Positions 36,526 through 47,154 of a DNA stretch of 64,000 nucleotides are shown here, piece by piece. The stretch comes from Kluyveromyces lactis (Eukaryota > Ascomycota > Saccharomycetes > Saccharomycetales > Saccharomycetaceae): NCBI RefSeq assembly GCF_000002515.2, contig NC_006042.1, forward strand, positions 1,302,001 through 1,366,000. Reading direction: 5' to 3'. Made by a program: the position numbers and the translations under genes. Within the stretch, counting starts at the first letter, position 1; each line of letters begins with the position of its first letter. The notes beneath the pieces were generated by a model. That model searched no databases, was not told where the DNA came from, and worked only from the letters and a program-made list of their open reading frames with translations.

Positions 36526-39213
36526 CTACATATTTAATAAATCTTTGTCTATAGAATCTGATATGTTTGTTGGTTCAGGAGATTCACGCTGATTATACCT
36601 TTCTAGGTTATTCTTGAAATCCTCCAAAGCATGATTGGACTGCAAAACATTCATCGAATATGATTGTGAAAGCAATGGAGACATCGCTGGTTCACTTTGC
36701 AGTGGGTGCCAAGATGTGCGCTCTTTGCCTATCATTGCAGTTAGGTCCATGGACGCTTTACTCTCTTGGTCATCTTCCGTTGTTACTTGACGAAGTAGAA
36801 GCGGCTGAGTGGAAATCGAATTAGTGTGTGATTGTGATGGTTCCAACTTCTGAATTGTGTCTGCAGATGAATGAGAAAATACATCATCCTGTTCATTACC
36901 TTCGCCAGCTCCATTACTTTCATTAGGCCCATTTCTTTCATCATTACCAGCTGCTGAAAGAACGTGCTCCAAGTCGTTGAATGATTCGCTTGAGTTTTTG
37001 ATAGTAGATGGTAGAGAATCAGGAACGATAATGCTACTGCGTCTCCTCCCAGAAACAGATGATTTACGAGAAACTGCTGTCCTATCATTGTGTGAGTGGG
37101 ATCTCATCATTGCAGTCGGAAGATTTAAAGATCCGCTATCATTTCCATTGAAGTGGAACCCTGCAGCAATGTCTTCATCTACCAAATCTGTAGTATTGGA
37201 AAGGCATATTTCAGGAACCACCACCGATGAAGCCTCGCTGCTAGCTTTTGACTTTGTCGTCTTACCATCAGTTGCAACTGACTCCGAATATGTAGGTGGA
37301 TCGACAGGTAGAGACTCTGCTTTAAGAGCTTCTTGAAATGGTGGAAGCTCATCGTCCAGAGACACTGCATCTATGGTTTGATTTTGTGCGAGCGATATTG
37401 GTTTCCAAGTGGGAGATGAAATTGGAGATAAAGGTAATGCCTGAGGTGAAGCCAATTCAGCATGAATATGCTCAGGCTGGTAAATATTAGAGGATAATTC
37501 TGGAGACTGCAACACTTTATTCCTTAAATTCAGTTCCGATATTGATAATTCGCTATGGCTTAGATTTCTGTGCTGCAGTAAACTCAGACTGGTTCTGTTG
37601 TGGGCCACAGGACTTAACGAAACAGGTGATAATCCAATTTTCTCATCTAATGGTTGAACTTCCGGAGACATAACTGGTGAGTTAATGACTTGTTTTGGGA
37701 AATATAGATTCGAATCATGATACATATTAAAATCAGAATCACCGAATGGTACAGAGCCACTGTGGGGAATAGCGGCATGAGTATCGTAGCTTGGAAGCAA
37801 TGTATTTGCGTGAGAAGAAAGCTTATTCAAGACATGAATAGGTGAATCAATACTTATTTCGAAGTGTTTTTTGACGCCATCAACATTCTTCGACAATCTC
37901 AAACTAATTTTAATCCAATGATTTGATTTGATGGTCCCATATGAAGTGTCCGGATGAATCTTTTGTTGGTAATTAAGCCTTTCTGGGAAAAATACCTGAT
38001 ATTTGAAGTCCCTAGTTACCAAATCACCATGTTCATCTTCTAATAAATTTCCCAAATATTTAGCTTTAGTAGGTACCGCATCTGGTGGTAAATCTTTTAT
38101 GGGAGGAGCTCTATGCTCCGTGAGTAGGAATTTTTTAGTTGGTTCAAGCCTGTGAACTTTCTTGCCTTTACAATAGTACTCTAATGTCTCAGTCAAGAAT
38201 ATTCTTATTCTGTGTAGCGCGACTTTATCCATAGGCATAATTCGAAATGCAATTGGTAGAAATGCATCAAGCACAATGTCTTTGGAAACAATCATGATAT
38301 CATAATGTAAATGAGTATTCCAGTCTCTGGAAATTGCAATAGGTTCAGTTTCTTCTACTGAGTTATCGGATGGTGTCCTTACAATTGTAATAGGTAGCTT
38401 AGCGTTTACACCTGACTTGAAAGCACCTTGACGTTCGATATTCACAAGCAAAAAATACTCAACTTGACCGAACGTAGCAGTTATAGTCTCTGGATACGAT
38501 AATGGAATAGCATGCTCAAAGGAAAAAATATAATCACCTGGATGAAATATGAAGGGACCAGGAGTTGCTGAAGACGAGTTTCCGTTAGACTTCACCGATG
38601 AAATATCACTAACAGAATTGGAAATAGAAAGCATGTCGCAAAAGGTTTCAGATACCATCTTGACATTTGGAATGTCCTTTGAAGTAGATCTTAAAAAATT
38701 CCCTATTGGAGAAAGAGACCGCATCTGTGCATTACTATGCCTCCTGGCCATTGGTTTATCCATATCATCGTGCAAAGGCCTGAATAACGAAGCGTTACTC
38801 CCTTTCAGTAAATCAGCAGGCTCTGTTGACTGGTTATTTGGAACACTTTGCAAATCGCTTTGGAAAAAAGGCCACGTATGTTTCACAACATCATTGAGCT
38901 CTACAAATTCTTGCTTCTTTGGTGGAATACCTTCAGGCCATTCTGTCTTTGACGTACCTTTGAACGTTAAATTAATAGATTTCAATTTTGTAGATTTTAA
39001 GACTCGAAGAATCAACGATCCTCTTAGTATAGCAGGTGGTCTTCCCTCCCAATGAGTCGGACTAAACCCTTGCAAAAAGATTATAGGCTCAGCAAGTTGA
39101 ATGTATACTTGGAAAGAACTTGATTTCGCTAAAGGAGTAGCGTCCTTCGGTATTCCCAAATGAATATCCGAAGGAAACACTGGTGACATTACCGGACTCA
39201 GGTCAAAAGACAT
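36526..39213 (-). CDS. ALY2: Alpha-arrestin adaptor of Rsp5 (Aly1/Aly2 type)
   Basis: An 895-residue alpha-arrestin (ART3/ART6 type). The arrestin N and C lobes span about residues 30-480, with typical strands such as LRGSLILRVLKSTKLKSINLTFKGTSKTEWPEG (split here only by description) near 85-115 and PGDYIFSFEHAIPLSYPET near 225. A long disordered Ser-rich tail follows, carrying a PPTY motif (VDPPTYSE, near 640) of the kind that binds Rsp5 WW domains, plus an LPSY. Aly proteins direct ubiquitin-dependent sorting of nutrient permeases. S. cerevisiae has ALY2 (YJL084C) and ALY1 (YKR021W); here one pre-duplication gene is expected, so ALY1 would be equally correct. Confidence 0.92.
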   Translation of the reverse strand: MSFDLSPVMSPVFPSDIHLGIPKDATPLAKSSSFQVYIQLAEPIIFLQGFSPTHWEGRPPAILRGSLILRVLKSTKLKSINLTFKGTSKTEWPEGIPPKKQEFVELNDVVKHTWPFFQSDLQSVPNNQSTEPADLLKGSNASLFRPLHDDMDKPMARRHSNAQMRSLSPIGNFLRSTSKDIPNVKMVSETFCDMLSISNSVSDISSVKSNGNSSSATPGPFIFHPGDYIFSFEHAIPLSYPETITATFGQVEYFLLVNIERQGAFKSGVNAKLPITIVRTPSDNSVEETEPIAISRDWNTHLHYDIMIVSKDIVLDAFLPIAFRIMPMDKVALHRIRIFLTETLEYYCKGKKVHRLEPTKKFLLTEHRAPPIKDLPPDAVPTKAKYLGNLLEDEHGDLVTRDFKYQVFFPERLNYQQKIHPDTSYGTIKSNHWIKISLRLSKNVDGVKKHFEISIDSPIHVLNKLSSHANTLLPSYDTHAAIPHSGSVPFGDSDFNMYHDSNLYFPKQVINSPVMSPEVQPLDEKIGLSPVSLSPVAHNRTSLSLLQHRNLSHSELSISELNLRNKVLQSPELSSNIYQPEHIHAELASPQALPLSPISSPTWKPISLAQNQTIDAVSLDDELPPFQEALKAESLPVDPPTYSESVATDGKTTKSKASSEASSVVVPEICLSNTTDLVDEDIAAGFHFNGNDSGSLNLPTAMMRSHSHNDRTAVSRKSSVSGRRRSSIIVPDSLPSTIKNSSESFNDLEHVLSAAGNDERNGPNESNGAGEGNEQDDVFSHSSADTIQKLEPSQSHTNSISTQPLLLRQVTTEDDQESKASMDLTAMIGKERTSWHPLQSEPAMSPLLSQSYSMNVLQSNHALEDFKNNLERYNQRESPEPTNISDSIDKDLLNM

Positions 39214-39763
39214 CTTTTGATTTCAGTTCAGAACCAGAAACTACGGTCAGCTATTACCTAGGGAGTTGGAAAGAAAATAGAGTCTCCCCTTTGAGTTGCG
39301 CTTTTTCGAAAACAATTGTTCGATTTAAACTGAAAAACCCTCGAAAAGATTAGAATAAACAAGTAATAAATTTGAAGATGACTTTCTTCTGGCTTAAATC
39401 CTGTACCTGCAACCTGCAATAAACTAGACAACCGTACTTAGACCCTTGAAACTCTGATGGCACTTACCAACGACCTCCCTACAGCTGATAAAAAGGTATG
39501 TTGCCTTTTGGAGAGCAGACATTCTTGAAAGGACATATTTAAGACTGAAAGCTTTTCTTTTTGATATTGAAAAGCTTAAATTGGAACCTAGGAAAAGGAA
39601 CCGATTTTGTGTAGTATGCCAAGGAAAATAACGAACAGTTATAGAGTCACAGTTGAACCAGGTTACGGGGTTGATTTCAATGCAAAGAAGGTTCGACTCT
39701 ATTTCTAGTTTTCATCTTTAAGTGCTAGTTTTGCTCAGTTTAATAACGGTTTTCTTTTCATGA
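39214..39763. other. ALY2-RAD4 divergent intergenic region (550 bp)
   Basis: It marks the break between synteny with chromosome X (ALY2) and chromosome V (RAD4). An exon-like start (MALTNDLPTADKK, 39457-39495) runs directly into GTATGT, but I find no TACTAAC or workable second exon. A 30-codon ATG ORF lies at 39616-39708 (begins MPRKITNSYRV). Neither has a recognisable family. No other feature is clear. Confidence 0.4.
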
Positions 39764-39967
39764 ATGAACGACGGAAGATTATCAAGAGAATACTTTGATT
39801 TGATTAAGGATGCACTTCAAGAGGAGGAAAAAACTGGCGGAAGCGGTAGCAGTTCACCTCGTAAGAGACGCAAATTAAGGTCTTTGCAGAAGGAACCAGA
39901 ATTGGAATCGGAGAGCAATCGTGTCGTTATTACCATCGAATCGGACGATGAAGAACAGAATAACTAC

Positions 39968-40003
<36 letters not shown>

Positions 40004-42067
40004 TATGATAGTGAAGAGTTCGAAGATGTCACTGATGCGCCTGCTAACAATGGAAATATATCAATTACTATAGATACATCAGCTCAGAAAAAGTCTACGA
40101 AGAAGAAGAAGAAAACTGAGCATGGGTTAGACCCTGCAGTGAAAGAATTTCGTAAAACATGTCATATGTTCATGCTACTTACTCTCGTGTGCCACTCATA
40201 TCAGAGGAACGAATGGTGTAACGACGAGAAGTTGCAGAAAAAGCTTGCTAAACTGGTGTCTGACGATATATTCAATAATCTACATCCCCAAAAGGATGAT
40301 GAGATGCCATTAAGAAGTACCCGGAAGTTGCTCGATGCATTACGTATGTTGATGAAACATTGGAACAAAAAGTTCAAATTAGAACTAACTTCACCGTACG
40401 AATTCAATCATTTATATATGGTTCATTGGGATTCGGTGTTGAAGCACAAGTGTGAAAGTGTCACATTCAAAACATTCAAAAAGTTTTTCACAAGGATGCG
40501 TGGACCAGCCAATATTAGTGTGCAGGGTTTTGTCACCATGCTGAGAGGTTGTGGATTGAACGCAAGACTCATTCATAGCCTTCAACCACCCGATTTCACT
40601 GATAGTAAGATCTACAATAAGCGAGTTGTTTGGAGCTTGGAAAATGAATGCCTAAAGTATCCGATATTTTGGTGCGAAGTATGGGATAAATTTGCGAAAC
40701 AATGGATCACTATCGATATCGTTGGTCAAGAAATAATTGAACAAGTGCGTTATAAATCAAAACTAGAACCAATAGGTCGTATAAATTCAGCCTTCAATAT
40801 GATGCGATATGTCATCGCTTTCGATAGAAAACAAGGCTGCAAAGATGTATCTCGGAGATACATAGCACATTTACAAAATAAAGTTCGAAAAAAGAGGATT
40901 ACAAGAGAAGCTAAACTGAACGAATGGTTTAACAGCATTATAAAGTTTTTGAATAAACGTAATAGGAACAGGATTGATGATTATGAGGATGAATATTTTG
41001 ATTTGCGTAATGAACACGAGGGAATCCCAGACAGCCTACAAGACATTAAGAATCATCCGTTCTACGTCTTAGAGAAAGATTTGAGAGCAAACCAGGTATT
41101 GAAACCGGGTGCTCAGCAGTGCGGCTTCCTTCGACTTCGTAATAAATCAAACTCCCTTCTCAAAGTTTTTCCAAGGAAAGATGTAATATCTTGTTACAGT
41201 GCTAGGCACTGGTACATGCAAGGAAGAGCATTGAAGTCGGGTGCCAAGCATCTTTTGACACACAAAATAAAGAATCCTGTCGAAGAAGACGAAGATGAAG
41301 AGAGGCTTTACCCCATTGGTCAGACTGAGTATGTTATTCCTAAGCAAGTGGATGCTGATGGTAAAATCCCTACTAATTTCTACGGTAATATTGACATTTA
41401 TAAACCATGGATGATTCCAATAGGGTGTTGTCTCGTAGAAAATCCAAACTCGATTAAAGCTGCAAGCTTCTTACGTGTTCCATTTGCAAAAGCAGTGACG
41501 GGTTTCAAGTTCGAATCGGGACGAAGAGTTAAACCTAAGGTCACCGGCGTTGTTGTCGAGAATGAATACGTCGACGCATTGGTTGCTGTAATAGAAAATA
41601 TCGAAGAATGTAACGATGATGCAGCTAGACATGAATTAGAGCTTGAGGCTTTGAACGGCTGGTCACTCCTTCTTACCAAACTCAGGATCAAAAGTAGATT
41701 GGTTGAAGAACATGGTGCGGTGGCAGATGAAGACGGCAGAGATTACTCTGGTGAAAGAGATAGCGATCTAGAAGATCACGAATCATATACGGGAGAAGAC
41801 ACAGAAATGGGCGGTTTCGAACAAGGTGGGTTCCTTCTTGATTCTAATATGGATGGTGGATTCGTGCCTGAACCAGAATTACAACATGCAGAATCTGAAA
41901 CAGAACAAGTTGAACATCCACCTGTGACCTATGGTGAAGCAACTCTAGACCGCGCTGAACCAAGTAACACGGAGCCAAACGAAATCGCTGATGAGTTCGA
42001 ACAGTTCTTGCAAGAAGTTGGATCGCAATCGGATGACGATGATTCATTTCAATATGAATCAGAATAA
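39764..42067 (+). CDS. RAD4: Nucleotide excision repair damage-recognition protein Rad4 (XPC)
   Basis: A 767-residue Rad4/XPC protein that, with Rad23, finds bulky DNA lesions in global genome repair. The inactive transglutaminase-like fold spans roughly residues 130-410 and includes PLRSTRKLLDAL, ISVQGFVTMLRGCGLNARLI and YPIFWCEVWDKFAKQWITID. The beta-hairpin domains follow (about 430-635), with HPFYVLEKDLRANQVLKPG, ARHWYMQGRALKSGAKH, and the MIPIGCCLVENPNSIKAA block. The start (MNDGRLSREYFDLI) aligns with S. cerevisiae MNEDLPKEYFELI. An 11-codon pure GAT run encodes eleven Asp (39968-40000). The C-terminal tail is acidic. Confidence 0.95.
39968..40000. repeat. (GAT)11 trinucleotide repeat in RAD4
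   Basis: Eleven uninterrupted GAT codons encode an Asp run in the disordered N-terminal region of Rad4. Purity at the DNA level suggests recent expansion and likely length variation. Confidence 0.95.
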
Positions 42068-42297
42068 ATCTCAAGATCACGTGAACTATTAGTGTAGCGT
42101 ATCTAATGACTATGTAATAATATGGAAACAATACATAACATAAAATAAGCATCATGATGGAAGTTGATGTACCAGTGGATCAAAAGCAATCATCGCACAA
42201 GACTGTATTGTTAACCGCTGCTACGGTGCAGTGAGTATACATTAATCGATATTCTATCTACCAGTACTCCTGCTCTCTTCAAAGATATAGCAAAATA
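42068..42297. other. RAD4-SPT2 intergenic region
   Basis: 230 bases with a CACGTG flanked as ATCACGTGAA (core 42078-42083), eleven bases past the RAD4 stop. A 26-codon ATG ORF (42154-42234, begins MMEVDVPVDQKQ) precedes SPT2 and may be an upstream ORF or chance. Confidence 0.4.
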
Positions 42298-43206
42298 ATG
42301 AGCTTCTTGGCTAAGTTACAGCAGTTGAAGCAGACCACTAAGATTAATGAACCGAATCATTCCGCAAACCAAAATAAAGCTAAATCTCTTCAATCTGAAG
42401 AAAAACTACTTCCCAAGGATTACGTTCGTGAAGTTGACCCGGCTATTCAAAGATTAAAGGAAGCGCGTAGGTTGAAGCAAGGTATATCATCCACATCGAC
42501 TAAACCTGCTGCTAAGGCCAGGCATAAAGCGTCATCGCCGAAGGATGAGGCTCCAATTTATAAGAAAAAACCTGGTGTCAATACCACAAGCGGAAAGTAT
42601 CCTGTCGTGGTACCGAAAAGGGAGCCAATCAAGAAACTATCGTTTGATGAATTAATGAAGCGAGCAGAGCAGAAGTCTAGGGAAGGACCAAAGGAAGACA
42701 AGAAGCCGCTCCCGAAGAAACTCGGATTTGATAAAGCCGCTAAACCAAAGGCGGCAACGAAAGATGCTAAACCTGTAAAAGAACCGAAGTCGAAAGTGAT
42801 GGTAAAGTCTTTCAACCGTTTTGCACAACCAAACGAAAAGCTTGCGAAGAAGTTAAAACTTAAAGAAAAGAAACAAATTATGGCAAGACACGGAGATCAA
42901 CATTATGACAGTGAGAATGACGAAGATCTCTCAGACTTTATTGAAGATGATGATTTAGACGAGTGTGAACAAGGCTCCAAATCACAACCGTACGATAGAG
43001 ATGAAATTTGGTCTATCTTCAACAAAGGTAGTAAAAGGAAATACTTTGATTCAGATGATGACGACGATATGGAAGCTAACGAAATGGAGATCTTTGAAGA
43101 AGAGGAAAGAGCTACAAAAATGGCGAAGCTTGAAGATAAGAGGGAGCAAGCTTGGTTAAAGGAACACGAAAAAAGGAAAAAGAAACTGAAGAAAAGCCAT
43201 TCATAA
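42298..43206 (+). CDS. SPT2: Chromatin protein Spt2 (histone H3-H4 chaperone)
   Basis: A 302-residue, very Lys-rich protein (S. cerevisiae about 333). The conserved N-terminus (MSFLAKLQQLKQ) and the C-terminal histone-binding block (PYDRDEIWSIFNKG..RKYFDSDDDDDMEA) identify Spt2. In S. cerevisiae it binds H3-H4 and HMG-like DNA structures and limits cryptic transcription and histone loss during elongation. RAD4 and SPT2 are also adjacent in S. cerevisiae (YER162C, YER161C), and the orientation is consistent. The acidic patch at about 205-225 followed by the basic C-terminus is typical. Confidence 0.93.
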   Translation: MSFLAKLQQLKQTTKINEPNHSANQNKAKSLQSEEKLLPKDYVREVDPAIQRLKEARRLKQGISSTSTKPAAKARHKASSPKDEAPIYKKKPGVNTTSGKYPVVVPKREPIKKLSFDELMKRAEQKSREGPKEDKKPLPKKLGFDKAAKPKAATKDAKPVKEPKSKVMVKSFNRFAQPNEKLAKKLKLKEKKQIMARHGDQHYDSENDEDLSDFIEDDDLDECEQGSKSQPYDRDEIWSIFNKGSKRKYFDSDDDDDMEANEMEIFEEEERATKMAKLEDKREQAWLKEHEKRKKKLKKSHS

Positions 43207-43333
43207 ACATGTCAATGTACGAATTGAATATATCATTTATTCATCTAATATACAATTAATTAATGCATTAGTTGAAATCATAGATCCAAATGAAATCAAC
43301 ATTTTGAAGTTTGTGTACTATTATAAAATTGCT

Positions 43334-45889
43334 TTACAATATCAACTCTATAAATCCATAACATACTGCAAAGATTATGATAATGAAGATCACAACACCA
43401 GTAATATAATGCCAAGTAGGTGCAAACGTGAATCTTGAAAACATTAATAACAAAGACCATGCACCGAGAATTAAGGATATGGATAATGATATGAATATCA
43501 TCGTCAAAATAGAAGTTTCGTTTTCTAGTTGTGTATCATCGTTGAGTGATTTGAACAAAGATGTCATGATACCAATGGTTACGCCTGTAGTCAAACAGGA
43601 TATTAGCAATGAAGAAACATAGAAGAAAGATATCACCTGGTCATGCTCGAACTCATATATTGATTCTGAATTTTGTTCTTCGAGTTCCCAAAACTTATTC
43701 ACGTCGTTTCTTTCCGAAGAAGAAGAAGTAAGTATGGAAGTGTCAGTGTCTATTGAGTTGTAGGACTTACCTGCATCTCTTAATAAAGATTTCCTAGCTT
43801 GGACGTCGTCAATTATACCGAATGCAATTTGGAACTTCGATAAGAGATGATAGATGGCAATTATGAATGATGGGTTAAATCTGATGAGACCAGTATCGTG
43901 TGTGTATTCGTCATCGTCTTCGTCAAGACAGGAATAAAAGTCCTGATCCATTGCCTCTTCTCCGTCATCAAATTCATTCCAGTAACGAATTCTAGGCTTT
44001 TCACGTTCTGTTACAGTAGGTGAGATATTCACGGCTGTGTTTTGGGATGATGACTGGGAAAATTCTATTGTAGGTGGGTTTAGCAGTGATTGATACCTGT
44101 CGTGAGTCTTCTTCAAAAGAGCGTTACCAGCTCCGAACATCTCTTCTACGGACTCAAAATTGAGGTTCCCATCGAGACATGCAAGTGGATTGCTACCTCC
44201 TGCTATTTTTCCAGCCATTTCCCAAAGAGTAAAATTCCTACCTGTAGGGTAAACGGAAAGGTTATCCGTTACTAGTTTCTCCGTAAGATCTACCATTATT
44301 GGATCAATGTGTTTCTTGGAATAGGTCTTATTTGGTACAGACGACGATGAAGTTGCTTCGAGAATTTTCACTTCTAGTACTGCAAATGGAAGTTTGTTAT
44401 CGTTTATCTCGATATTGTCGTCAATGCAAATCAGATAGTCGTTGTTAGTTTCAATCGATGAATGACTAATAATAAATCTGCTTCTTCTGCATTTGATGAC
44501 GAGATCTGTGGTCTTGAGGTTATGTGAGTAACACCAATCGCGACAAAATTCGTCTAGTCTGTTAGATACTGGCATCAACGATGGTTCGCATCCGTTTAAT
44601 ACAGCTTTAATATCAGTATATTCGATGGTGTCAGTAGATATATGATTACGAAGGCCACCGACATGGCAAAGCAGGATGGAATCGTTGGAGCTCGGATAAG
44701 ATACTAACAAATTCGGGAAAAGATTTTCCTCGGTGGAATTGTAAAGGTTGGTGACATCAGCGCCAGGCTTTGCCAACGGTTCGAAAAGAATATTATGAGC
44801 AGATGAGGAAGAATTCGATAATTGTTGTGACCTATTAGAACCGGGGTCAGATTCCGGTGACCCTACTGGAGGGCTTGATTCTGTGTCACGTCGTTGGGAA
44901 CTAGACGCAGCTTCTTCCCTTTGAGCGTCTCTGAACATACGTAACGATTTAATGGATCCCTTTCTCTTAGACAAGAGAGCATCCCCGCTTAAGATTTTTT
45001 TAGAAGTAGCTATCACGGAGTCATCAAACAAACAGAAACCAAGGTTAATCAACAGGAACTTAATTTCATCCTCACTTTCCTTTGATATTAAAAATGACCC
45101 TAAGGGGTTGAACTTCGATAAGAAATAATGGTCGAATTTCAAAGTACTGTCTATAACATGCGATGAAGAGACCACGGAACTTTTCCTCGAAGACGGAGCA
45201 GTGCCTGAAGTGATCCCAACGTTAGAATTGGCCCGAGAATTCGATGTGTTGCCAGTTTTGGTATTACCAGAATCAACAGGTTGCTGGTCAGCATCCTGTT
45301 CCATTTCATGCAAAAGATCAACGATCAACGAAATCTCAAGCAAGTATGGATCCAAATCCACAGTCAACATAGATACACCTTCATGGCCCTCCTTAAATTC
45401 TGGACAATTCTTCAACGAGTTGATAAACTCCTGTGCCAACTGCGTACCGTACGGGTAGTGTTTCAAGAACTTCTTAAACAATTTCCTCACTGCAATCTTT
45501 TGCAAAATCAAATACCTGGACAATTTCTGCAATTCTAAATTACACCTATCCAAATGCTGGTTGATTAACTTGATCCTACGTAACTTTTTGTTCTCATCCT
45601 TAATCAAATGCAACTGAGTCAAATAATTCTCTATCGAAACGATCCGTGTACTGCACTCTTTCAACTTCATCGAGATGAAAACATTAATCATCTCGAATTG
45701 CGACCGAAACAGCTTCTTCAAAGATCGTAGTTCAGGATCATCTTCGATACTATTAGGTCTAAATTCTGGGTCCTGGCCCTCTCGTACCGTAGTACATCGT
45801 CTGATACCAACTTTCAACTGCTGATAATCGATATTGTGAAGTTTCCATTCAGGAACAGACTTATCCAATATCTGAGTCCCAAACTTCAT
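43334..45889 (-). CDS. VTC5: Vacuolar transporter chaperone subunit with SPX domain
   Basis: An 851-residue protein (S. cerevisiae Vtc5 about 869). The N-terminal SPX domain (residues 1 to about 180, starting MKFGTQILDKSVPEWKLHNI) senses inositol pyrophosphates. A central tunnel-like VTC domain (about 380-610) follows, and the C-terminal DUF202-type membrane domain has three spans (about 755-850). Vtc5 stimulates the polyphosphate polymerase complex in the vacuole membrane. Pairing with SLU7 mirrors YDR089W-YDR088C. The start ATG is the conserved SPX Met. CACGTG motifs, the Pho4 and Cbf1 core, lie upstream, but phosphate control is inference. Confidence 0.9.
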   Translation of the reverse strand: MKFGTQILDKSVPEWKLHNIDYQQLKVGIRRCTTVREGQDPEFRPNSIEDDPELRSLKKLFRSQFEMINVFISMKLKECSTRIVSIENYLTQLHLIKDENKKLRRIKLINQHLDRCNLELQKLSRYLILQKIAVRKLFKKFLKHYPYGTQLAQEFINSLKNCPEFKEGHEGVSMLTVDLDPYLLEISLIVDLLHEMEQDADQQPVDSGNTKTGNTSNSRANSNVGITSGTAPSSRKSSVVSSSHVIDSTLKFDHYFLSKFNPLGSFLISKESEDEIKFLLINLGFCLFDDSVIATSKKILSGDALLSKRKGSIKSLRMFRDAQREEAASSSQRRDTESSPPVGSPESDPGSNRSQQLSNSSSSAHNILFEPLAKPGADVTNLYNSTEENLFPNLLVSYPSSNDSILLCHVGGLRNHISTDTIEYTDIKAVLNGCEPSLMPVSNRLDEFCRDWCYSHNLKTTDLVIKCRRSRFIISHSSIETNNDYLICIDDNIEINDNKLPFAVLEVKILEATSSSSVPNKTYSKKHIDPIMVDLTEKLVTDNLSVYPTGRNFTLWEMAGKIAGGSNPLACLDGNLNFESVEEMFGAGNALLKKTHDRYQSLLNPPTIEFSQSSSQNTAVNISPTVTEREKPRIRYWNEFDDGEEAMDQDFYSCLDEDDDEYTHDTGLIRFNPSFIIAIYHLLSKFQIAFGIIDDVQARKSLLRDAGKSYNSIDTDTSILTSSSSERNDVNKFWELEEQNSESIYEFEHDQVISFFYVSSLLISCLTTGVTIGIMTSLFKSLNDDTQLENETSILTMIFISLSISLILGAWSLLLMFSRFTFAPTWHYITGVVIFIIIIFAVCYGFIELIL

Positions 45890-46249
45890 ATCTGGGCCCT
45901 TATATCTCTAGTTTCTAGGTTGCAAGATGCGATAGGGGAATGAACAGGGATACGATTCTTACCAAAACAAAAAAAACCTACTGCCTCGAAGTATCCCGTC
46001 TTATAAATTGAAACCTTGTCCTTCTCAAGGGTGTTTCTAACAGCTTATAAAGAAGAGAAAGTCTTATCTCGAGAGAAGAGTGGAATGGTACGAAATGATA
46101 AGGCTGGGATTTACTATGTGGGCCCTTTATAAAAGGCAAGTTAAGTGGAAAATGGAAGAAGGGAAAAAAAAAGCGTGTCACGTGCTTGGATTGGAAACGT
46201 TCCAACGTGGGGTCCCGTGCAACATATCAAAGTACTTATCTCACTCGCT

Positions 46250-46280
<31 letters not shown>

Positions 46281-47154
46281 TCACATATACATGTTTACAT
46301 ACACACATATGCACATCCGTTTTACGAGGGCATGTGCAAGGTGGGTGAGGACCAATGGTGTAGAACTAGGTGATCATTTTGCACATCAATATATCACCGC
46401 GAATTCACTTTTCACAAGACTAGCCCAAGACTTGCCCTGAATGCTGAAAACTGCTGGAAGAGTAATCGAAAATAGACTACCCACATCTCCATTGGGAAGA
46501 GAAAGTACTGGAGTTGCTACTCCCATTATTATTGTACGCGCATTCTGTGGAAGAGCCACAGACGAAAGTGTGTATTGAGATATGATTCATAACTGTCTCT
46601 GTTCTTAAGTTACTTCGGACGATACTGCCTTTTGTATGCGTGCGTTTCGTCCACGTGTTACCACGTGCCTACCATTCTGTTCTGTGCCAAGTCAAATAGT
46701 TCTCTCGAGCGCCCGAGAAACGGGCGGAAAATACCGACAAAAGGTATATCGCACTGCGAAAAATGTACATCTTTACGGTCCGAAGCAGGAACAGGGCAAC
46801 CAGATAGCCTAGAACTCAGGTTCAACGTTGAAATGTCACGATGTGAAACATCGTGAGCCTATAGTCAGGCCCTATTTTCCTTTAGTTTCCCTTCGGTTCG
46901 CTGTTTCTCTCTCGAGAACTCGTTTTCTTGTCAATATGCGTATATATTGCACATTGTGTATGCTTGTTGTTCCTTCTGTAGTTTCTGTACGAAAAATGTG
47001 AAAAAGAAATAATATTTCAAGTTGCTGCCAAAGTGAGAAATAGCATTTCGCATTATCTGACCTCTCTCTCTCTCGCTGATGTTACCAGATAAAGGTTTGG
47101 GGGGCACTGAGGTTTGATGAACCTAAGAGACCAAGTTAAGTACGGAGTTTCGTG
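45890..47154. other. VTC5-SLU7 divergent intergenic region (1.27 kb)
   Basis: The longest gene-free stretch of the window. It contains CACGTG at 46179-46184, a broken TA tract (46250-46280), a tandem CACGTG pair at 46652-46657 and 46662-46667 exactly 10 bases apart, a small GC-rich hairpin at 46710-46726 (CGCCCG, loop AGAAA, CGGGCG), and CT repeats near 47062-47075. Three ATG ORFs of 67-97 codons occur on the plus strand but none looks like a protein. The space could hold a non-coding RNA gene; I cannot recognise one. Confidence 0.5.
46652..46667. promoter_or_regulatory. Tandem CACGTG pair, 10-base phase
   Basis: Two perfect E-boxes one helical turn apart, about 490 bases upstream of SLU7 and 765 upstream of VTC5. 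Candidates are Cbf1 and Pho4. The phasing would place two bHLH dimers on the same DNA face. Confidence 0.5.

Noticed and set aside
38549-39055. 168-codon open frame antisense to ALY2
   Set aside because: It lies wholly inside the arrestin domain coding region on the other strand and shows no family features. It is a shadow of real codon structure.
45890-47154. Centromere, because of CACGTG and A+T-rich sequence
   Set aside because: I found no CDEIII-like element with the TCCGAAA core near a CACGTG, and no long uniform A+T-rich core.
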